DNA of 12,562 nt, from positions 1 through 12,562 of the forward strand of contig CAZYFI010000039.1 of NCBI GenBank assembly GCA_964646985.1, written 5' to 3'. Below, piece by piece: positions 7,397-12,562 of this stretch. Made by a program: the position numbers and the translations under genes. The DNA is from UBA2253 sp964646985 (lineage in GTDB: Bacteria; Bacillota_I; Bacilli_A; ML615J-28; CAG-698). The notes beneath the pieces are model-generated. The model searched no databases. It was not told where the DNA came from and saw nothing but the letters and a program-made list of their open reading frames with translations. Positions within the stretch are counted from its first letter, which is position 1; each line of letters starts with the position of its first letter.

Positions 7397-7423
7397 AAAA
7401 AAAGAACCGGATAAACCGGTTCT
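7395..7423 (-). terminator. Intrinsic terminator of the giant surface protein gene
   Basis: Read on the minus strand, AGAACCGG and CCGGTTCT form a perfect 8-bp, GC-rich stem with a 5-base loop (arms at 7416-7423 and 7403-7410). A run of T follows immediately (7395-7402). It lies 10 bases after the TGA stop of the giant gene. The T-tract runs straight into the -35 box of the next gene's promoter. Confidence 0.9.
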
Positions 7424-7433
7424 AAATGTTGAA

Positions 7434-10400
7434 TCATACGGTAGGGAACATTGCTTCAAGAAATAAATTGTAATTATTTCTAAGCGCATATGGATGAGCT
7501 ACAACAGTTAAATTGAAATTACGAATGGTATTGTAAGAATCAGTTTGTTCTTGTGTAGGCTCAGAAATGCTTGCATAATCAGCATCCATCCAAGCAATGA
7601 TATCAGTTCGGTATTCTTCAAATGCTTCTTGGTCAATTACTTCAATGGATTTGATTGCTGTGATTGCTTGTCCTTTTAACAAATCGATTTCTTCAACTGT
7701 AGTAGCATTATTAATTAATAATTCATAATCTGCTGCTTTTGCATTCATATCATGATGAAGATTCCAATTAGCAACAAATCCTTCTACAAAGGAAGTGTAA
7801 TCCCAAATGTAATATGTGGCAGCATCTTTTGCATCAATCAAAGCCTTTTTCGCTGGATCTTGTTCATAAGCTGCCAGTAAGGCATCATACCCAGCGTAAT
7901 AAGCCGCATAAATTCCAGCTTCATCTGTAGCGTTTTTAATGTTGCTTAAATGGGTTTCATAAATGGCTTTCATGGATACGATGCTTGCATCGGTTGCATC
8001 AAGTGATAATTCTGCTAAATCTTCAGTCAAATATTCACAATGTAGGTAAACATTACTCTTAAATGGATCAATGTTTGGATAATCAACAAATTCATAGAAA
8101 TCACGGCTTGCGAAATCTAAGGAATTGGCATCAATACAAAGATCAAATTCAGCTACCACTTCAGCATAGATTAATTCCAATGTAGGAAGATCTTCATCTA
8201 CAAGCACTTGTTTATAGTAGTTATATTGATTGGTGATTGCGGCAAGTTGTTCAACTTTCATTTGAGCTAAAATAGCCAAATTCAACTGCTTCAAGTATAG
8301 TTCAAATGCTTGGAAAATGCCCAAAGGAGAAGATGCAGTTTCCAATGCGGTTTTTCCATCCGTGAATAATTGGGTTAAAGTAAGTGGGATGTTATAAATC
8401 CAACTTGATCTGTAATAGTATTCATCTATTAAGTCATTGATTAAGTTTTCTCTAAATGGCTCAAGTTGTTCAAGATCGAGTTCAAACTCATAAGCGAGAA
8501 GTTTGTTCATGGCTTCATTATACAAATTTGTTGCCATGTCGATTGAAGTTGCAAGATTGATTTGCGATGTATAACTGTCAGAAATATTACGGACAGGAAT
8601 ATAGTCATTCCAGTTAATATAGAAGAAGTTAAAATACATGTATACAAATCTATCTAAACTGTTAAAGAAATCATATTTCATAACTTGTAAATTGTATTTT
8701 GCATAATCACGGACGTATAAGCCAATGATTTCTTCAAAAGCATCATATACAATCGTGTATGCATCTTCGCTTGTTGTACAAGCGGCAATAAGTGGAAGAG
8801 TTGCATCAACATAAGCTTCGATTGCTGCTACACTCGCGTCAGTTGCATCATGAATTTGATTGAAAGAGAAATTGATTAAATCTCTTTGTGCTTCATATAA
8901 TTGTTCTTTTAAGGCATCGGTTGGTAATGTGTCAAGGTAACTTTCAAATGTTGAAATAGCAAAGAACATATCACCGATAACAATTGCATTGTTGATGGCG
9001 TTCACACAAACCAAATAAGCAGGTTCAATTTCAGGAATGCTTTCATCAACTATAATACTGGTAAATATTTCTTTTACTTCTAGAGCATAATCTAATACTT
9101 CCATTTGGAAGAAAGCATAATTTTGTTGGTTCAAAGTGCTTGTATAATTAGTATAAACATCAAACATATCTTTTGGTGTTAAAGCAATACCGACAGCTTC
9201 TATTGCATCAAAGAAAGATGATATCATTGGTTGAGGAATATCTTCAAATTGGTTCCTAGCATTATAGTAATCTTCATTGATAAATACCAAAATTTGCTCG
9301 CGATAAGGTTCAACCTTATTTGGATCTACTTCAAATGGTTTATCAATCATATTCATGATGTCAGTACAAACTTGAAGGACGGATTCCACTGTTGATGCTT
9401 CAAATATCATGTGTTCGTTCATATAAATGATATTCATTATTTCGTTTGTATAAGAAGGGTCTTTTGCAACCAAACTGACATATTTCCAAACAAATTCATT
9501 TAATTTATTTAAACAATCAATCTTTGTTTGGGCTAGTAGAATCTTTGCTGGATCAGGAACAAATGCATCGTGAATATGGTCTAACGCAATGCTAGTAGCA
9601 GTTTGCATGAGATTCATATCTGTTAAAGTTGCCATCTCTAATACATAGGCATCAAACACAGCAATCATATTTGTCGCACTTTCGGAAGTTGCTGTTTCGA
9701 GATACATTTCTAGAGACTCTCTAACATTGTTAATAAACTGCACACGTTGAATCTTAATAGGATCTTTTGGCAAATTATTGCAGAAATCCCAGAATACATA
9801 ATAAGCGTTTTCTGCTTCCCATTGTTCATCAGTGCTGTTAATGATAGCGAAGGCCTCATCATACTTTGTTTGAATCAGTGGTAAATCACTATCAAATGCT
9901 TGTGATTGACATTGTACAAAAACTTCTTCAAGCCATACTTTATATTGTTGAATTGTTGCTTGGGTTAATAAATCTTCAAGACCATCAAAATACAAATCAG
10001 CTTGAATATAAAGTTGAATGATATCAATGGTAGTCTCAACGAATACTTTAAAAGCACCATAGTCGGCTTCAAAGTTGACTGGTAGTGGATCTATGGTATC
10101 AATGATTTCTCCATATAACCAATTAGCATTTCCCATGATGTCTTGTTTCATCAACGATAATGGATATTCACCAGCGGTTAAGCCCATTAATTGAATTTTC
10201 ACAAGCCAATCAGCAGAAATAGCTTCTACTTCAGAGATGGTTGTGGCTTTCATAATGGAATCTACCATAGCGTCTGAAATTGGATAAATCATATCCATTG
10301 TTTCAGGAGTTAATAACTTTTCAAAATACCAAAGCCAATCATCGATGGTATTTGTTGCATCTTGTTGGGCTTGCATGAAAGCTGCTTTGGCAGGGTCTAA

Positions 10401-12562
10401 AACATAAGCGGCTTCAAGCGCTTGGAAACCAGATTGATAAGTGAGTTCAGCTTCTTCCACTGTTGTGGAAGCACCAATTAATGGTAAATATTGATCAACA
10501 ACCGCTTGCATCGTAATAATGCTGTCAGCAGAAGCAGTTTTTGAGAACCATTCAAATTCGAATATTAAGTTTTGTTTTAAGTTTCGAATTGTTTCAAGCA
10601 ATTCATCAATGGCAAATTGTTGACATTCAGATCTAAAGTCGTTAAGAAGATCGCCAAATTCCCAGAAATCTTCAGCCTGATTTGCATCAATTACAAAGGC
10701 ATCATATAAATTGTTTAGTTCTGCAAGTTGTTCACTCACAATAATTGCCGCAAACTCTTCTTTGATATTGAGTAAGTGTTCTAAAGTAAATGTCCTGACT
10801 GCAACAAGAGCACTCGCTTCTAAAGCCAAATAACCAATTCTAAATTCATCAACAACCAATAATGGAGTTAATTGTGTTTTCAAATGGTCAATCAAAGCTT
10901 TTCCTTGGTCATAGATTGGAGAGTCTTCGCCTAATGCCGGTGCTAGGTTATTCATTAAATCGGCAATCATCATTGTCATATTTCCCAGCAAAGCAGAAAA
11001 GTCAGGTTTCCAGAATGTTGGAAGAGCTTTTAAAGCAACAATTGCTTCATCAAATAAACTATCTACTTCTGCAATCGTAGTTGCTTTTTGGATTAGGTTT
11101 TGGTAATTATAGTACACATTTGCGAAAGTTTGATAATCAGATTCGCTGGCAAAGAATTGACCTAAGCTTTGCATGTAGAATCCAAAAATATTATTCATTT
11201 CATTTATGTGTTCTTGTAATGCCATCTTTTCTTGATCAATAACATATTTTTCATCAAGTTTCACAACGTATTCATTGAATAGAATATCAATTTGTTCAAA
11301 ATTAATGGCTGATTGGATGAGTGCAGAATAGTTGTTAAATAAATCGGTCATTTGAATGAGACTATCTGCAGTAGCCATAGGGGAACGTTCCATTAAAAGT
11401 TGTTCCATTTCTTGAATGCGGAAGAACTTAACTTGTGCAAGAGGGTCAATTTCAAATTCAAACATATGTAGTTTTGGAGTATATAAATGTAAAGCATCGA
11501 TGATTTGGAATATCGTTGTTGCATTATTCAATGTTGTTTTTGCTTCCAATACTAAATTGTTGAATGCTAAAACAGATTCAGGTTTTGCGAAATTGATTTG
11601 TTCTTTGTTAGCAGCGATTTCATCAATCATAGCAATTGCTGCTACTTTGGTGTCAGCCAAAGGAAGTTCAATCGTTGTTAGCCCAGGATTGGTAATGGTA
11701 AACGAAATGACACAATCAATTGTCATTGGTTCTGGCGAATCAAAGCCATCACCACTAGCGTTAAAGGTTATTACCAATTTCATCAAATCAAGGTCTAAAT
11801 ACACATTGGATGAATTGATGGCTGCATCACCTATTTCAATATCCATATTCCATAGCAATTCTTTTAGTTCAGCTTTGGTAATTGGATAATCATAAATGTT
11901 AGCATCAATACGTTTTACAAAACGATAGATATCTAAGAATTCAAAATAGTTGACTTCTTCATAATAGCCGTATTCACTTGAAATATGCCAAGGTTCATCA
12001 AGACTATATTTTTCTAGTGCATACCACATTTGTTCGTCATATACATAGAAACCTTCATAATAATCAGAAAACTCTGGTTCAAGACTTCCCATCATTGTTT
12101 CTTGAGATAGTTGTTTTTCATAGGTATAAATCGTACCAGCTTCTTCATAAATCTTAAAGTTCATGCTGTTTTGATAATTTGCTTGCATTAACCCCATTGT
12201 AACATCAGCATCAATGCTTGAATCAACAGTGAAGTTGTGTGAGCGTGTAATATCGAAGAAATCTGAAATGAGATCATAGTCTTGATCCCATCTTGCATAT
12301 AATGTGATATTTTTTGTTACAGGAGTAGCATTGGTAAATCGACCATCATTGATGGTGTCACCAGTCCACCAACCTTCAAATATAAATCCTTGCATGGTTG
12401 GGATTGGTAAAGTGAGAGAAGAGCCTTTTTCTACATTCTCTAATACCAAAGGCGCTCCTTCTGGCATTGTACCGCCTAAAGGATCAAACGTAACCGTTAA
12501 AACAATGGGAGCAACAGAGTCCCCACTTGCTTTGTAGGTTGTTTTTGTTCCATTGATGACCC
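7434..12562 (-). CDS. Giant repeat-containing surface protein with InlB-type repeat and FIVAR-like helical modules (5' end missing)
   Basis: The frame is open to the window edge, so the N-terminus with any signal peptide or lipobox lies outside; 1708 residues are visible. The internal ATG at 12465-12467 is not the start, because the InlB-type repeat begins before it (TVTFDPLGGT) and ends in KNITLYARW. Numbering from that Met, residues 61-268 look rich in beta strands and are unrecognised. Residues 270-1677 are helical modules of about 70 residues that resemble FIVAR/DUF1542 three-helix units, each ending in an ATT-x-x-E-V-like motif. Sets of four modules form a 280-283 residue higher repeat. 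The chain is visibly acidic and rich in aromatic residues and Met. No LPXTG or C-terminal membrane helix is present. Such architectures are known from exported adhesins and stalks, so a long rod on the cell surface is inferred. It ends in TGA before a strong terminator. Confidence 0.88.
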   Translation of the reverse strand, partial: VINGTKTTYKASGDSVAPIVLTVTFDPLGGTMPEGAPLVLENVEKGSSLTLPIPTMQGFIFEGWWTGDTINDGRFTNATPVTKNITLYARWDQDYDLISDFFDITRSHNFTVDSSIDADVTMGLMQANYQNSMNFKIYEEAGTIYTYEKQLSQETMMGSLEPEFSDYYEGFYVYDEQMWYALEKYSLDEPWHISSEYGYYEEVNYFEFLDIYRFVKRIDANIYDYPITKAELKELLWNMDIEIGDAAINSSNVYLDLDLMKLVITFNASGDGFDSPEPMTIDCVISFTITNPGLTTIELPLADTKVAAIAMIDEIAANKEQINFAKPESVLAFNNLVLEAKTTLNNATTIFQIIDALHLYTPKLHMFEFEIDPLAQVKFFRIQEMEQLLMERSPMATADSLIQMTDLFNNYSALIQSAINFEQIDILFNEYVVKLDEKYVIDQEKMALQEHINEMNNIFGFYMQSLGQFFASESDYQTFANVYYNYQNLIQKATTIAEVDSLFDEAIVALKALPTFWKPDFSALLGNMTMMIADLMNNLAPALGEDSPIYDQGKALIDHLKTQLTPLLVVDEFRIGYLALEASALVAVRTFTLEHLLNIKEEFAAIIVSEQLAELNNLYDAFVIDANQAEDFWEFGDLLNDFRSECQQFAIDELLETIRNLKQNLIFEFEWFSKTASADSIITMQAVVDQYLPLIGASTTVEEAELTYQSGFQALEAAYVLDPAKAAFMQAQQDATNTIDDWLWYFEKLLTPETMDMIYPISDAMVDSIMKATTISEVEAISADWLVKIQLMGLTAGEYPLSLMKQDIMGNANWLYGEIIDTIDPLPVNFEADYGAFKVFVETTIDIIQLYIQADLYFDGLEDLLTQATIQQYKVWLEEVFVQCQSQAFDSDLPLIQTKYDEAFAIINSTDEQWEAENAYYVFWDFCNNLPKDPIKIQRVQFINNVRESLEMYLETATSESATNMIAVFDAYVLEMATLTDMNLMQTATSIALDHIHDAFVPDPAKILLAQTKIDCLNKLNEFVWKYVSLVAKDPSYTNEIMNIIYMNEHMIFEASTVESVLQVCTDIMNMIDKPFEVDPNKVEPYREQILVFINEDYYNARNQFEDIPQPMISSFFDAIEAVGIALTPKDMFDVYTNYTSTLNQQNYAFFQMEVLDYALEVKEIFTSIIVDESIPEIEPAYLVCVNAINNAIVIGDMFFAISTFESYLDTLPTDALKEQLYEAQRDLINFSFNQIHDATDASVAAIEAYVDATLPLIAACTTSEDAYTIVYDAFEEIIGLYVRDYAKYNLQVMKYDFFNSLDRFVYMYFNFFYINWNDYIPVRNISDSYTSQINLATSIDMATNLYNEAMNKLLAYEFELDLEQLEPFRENLINDLIDEYYYRSSWIYNIPLTLTQLFTDGKTALETASSPLGIFQAFELYLKQLNLAILAQMKVEQLAAITNQYNYYKQVLVDEDLPTLELIYAEVVAEFDLCIDANSLDFASRDFYEFVDYPNIDPFKSNVYLHCEYLTEDLAELSLDATDASIVSMKAIYETHLSNIKNATDEAGIYAAYYAGYDALLAAYEQDPAKKALIDAKDAATYYIWDYTSFVEGFVANWNLHHDMNAKAADYELLINNATTVEEIDLLKGQAITAIKSIEVIDQEAFEEYRTDIIAWMDADYASISEPTQEQTDSYNTIRNFNLTVVAHPYALRNNYNLFLEAMFPTV
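7437..8000 (-). repeat. Higher-order repeat unit 5, shortened (188 residues)
   Basis: Begins DATDASIVSM. YEQDPAK lies at unit positions 45-51, NNATTVEEI at 97-105 and EEYRTDI at 128-134. The protein ends at unit position 188, close to the end of the third module, so the fourth is absent. Confidence 0.7.
8001..8849 (-). repeat. Higher-order repeat unit 4 (283 residues)
   Basis: Begins DATDASVAAI. YVRDYAK lies at unit positions 45-51, LEPFREN at 129-135, DEYYY at 142-146, DLP at 220-222 and DP at 261-262. The EPYRE/EPFRE and DYY/DEYYY blocks align closely with unit 3. Confidence 0.7.
8850..9695 (-). repeat. Higher-order repeat unit 3 (282 residues)
   Basis: Begins TATSESATNM. FVPDPAK lies at unit positions 45-51, EASTVESV at 99-106, EPYREQI at 129-135, DYY at 142-144 and SIP at 219-221. 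Confidence 0.7.
9696..10538 (-). repeat. Higher-order repeat unit 2 (281 residues)
   Basis: Begins TASADSIITM. YVLDPAK lies at unit positions 45-51, KATTISEV at 97-104, SDLP at 217-220 and KDP at 258-260. Confidence 0.7.
10539..11378 (-). repeat. Higher-order repeat unit 1 (280 residues)
   Basis: Begins MATADSLIQM. Unit positions 45-51 read YVIDQEK, in the same columns as YVLDPAK of the next unit. KATTIAEV falls at about 98-105. Confidence 0.65.
11379..11660 (-). repeat. Helical module preceding the first full repeat unit (last quarter of a unit)
   Basis: Residues 270-363, counted from the Met at 12467, match the fourth module of the higher repeat. They contain NNATTIFQIIDAL and then an Asp-Pro pair followed by exactly 21 residues before the next unit, the same distance as after the Asp-Pro of unit 2. 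The array therefore starts in phase with the fourth module. Confidence 0.6.
11664..12287 (-). other. Unrecognised, probably beta-rich domain of the giant protein
   Basis: About 208 residues lie between the InlB-type repeat and the helical modules. Alternating hydrophobic stretches (SMNFKIYEEAGTIYTYEK, MKLVITFNAS, TIDCVISFTITNP) and many Tyr residues suggest beta strands. The layout is reminiscent of LolA/LppX-like lipoprotein domains, but no motif confirms this. Confidence 0.4.
12288..12497 (-). other. InlB-type (Listeria-Bacteroides) repeat domain
   Basis: About 70 residues run from TVTFDPLGGT through SLTLPIPTMQGFIFEGWW to NITLYARWD. The pattern G-x-F-x-F-x-G-W followed by a final LYA-x-W is diagnostic of this small beta-grasp-like repeat, found in exported proteins of Gram-positive bacteria and Mollicutes. 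Only one copy is visible. The residues before it (GTKTTYKASGD) do not show a second one. Confidence 0.88.

Noticed and set aside
17..7436. Mycoplasma code with TGA read as tryptophan
   Set aside because: Tryptophan is TGG throughout the long frames, and TGA sits at natural ends, including the ATGA overlap at 631-634 and the 8-base overlap at 4530-4537.
11416..11889. Open frame of 157 codons on the plus strand inside the giant gene
   Set aside because: It is antisense to a clear repeat-bearing coding frame, has no recognisable domain and is composition-driven. The same holds for the plus-strand frames at 6818-7096, 10862-11080 and 12304-12537.
7434..12562. DNA-level tandem repeat or CRISPR-like array in the giant gene
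   Set aside because: The periodicity exists only at protein level with strong divergence. I saw no exact repeated DNA blocks of useful length.

Overview
The window is AT-rich and reads as the chromosome of a low-GC Gram-positive lineage. The closest fit is a Mollicutes or Mollicutes-like Bacilli group (Acholeplasma, Izemoplasma or a relative), with Erysipelotrichia as an alternative. This is inferred from base composition, sigma-A type promoters, AGGAGG-type ribosome sites, and a giant surface protein that joins an InlB-type repeat to helical FIVAR-like repeats. The standard bacterial code applies: tryptophan is written TGG throughout the long frames and TGA ends at least four genes, two of them in tight overlaps with the next gene. 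No rRNA, tRNA, CRISPR array or insertion sequence was seen.

Region 1 (17-2625, minus strand) is a two-gene operon with a 4-base ATGA overlap. The first gene encodes a 664-residue protein that fuses a flavodiiron/ODP-type metallo-beta-lactamase fold, a GGDEF domain and a receiver domain. All three domains have lost their usual catalytic or phospho-accepting residues. The second gene encodes a small membrane-anchored protein with HEAT-like helical pairs. The operon may continue past the left edge. This is the least ordinary gene set in the window and looks like a non-enzymatic sensing or scaffold module.

Region 2 (2626-2767) is a divergent promoter region. It has two extended -10 promoters and, between them, a perfect 9+9 inverted repeat that could be an operator.

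Region 3 (2768-6296, plus strand) is a two-gene operon for a heterodimeric ABC exporter of the BmrCD/LmrCD/TM287-288 type. The two halves show the asymmetric ATP sites expected of that family. The operon ends in a hairpin that can terminate transcription from both sides.

Region 4 (6325-7344, minus) is a single ketopantoate-reductase family gene. Its promoter has perfect -35 and -10 boxes, and the -35 box is fused to the T-tract of the upstream gene's terminator.

Region 5 (7434 to the right edge, minus) is the 3' part of a giant gene whose 5' end lies outside the window. The visible 1708 residues hold an InlB-type repeat, a probable beta-rich domain and about 20 helical modules. The modules are organised into a higher-order repeat of 280-283 residues that occurs four times plus one shortened copy. 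It is probably an exported adhesin or stalk-like surface protein.

The regions are largely independent transcription units. No pathway links the exporter, the reductase and the giant protein beyond adjacency.
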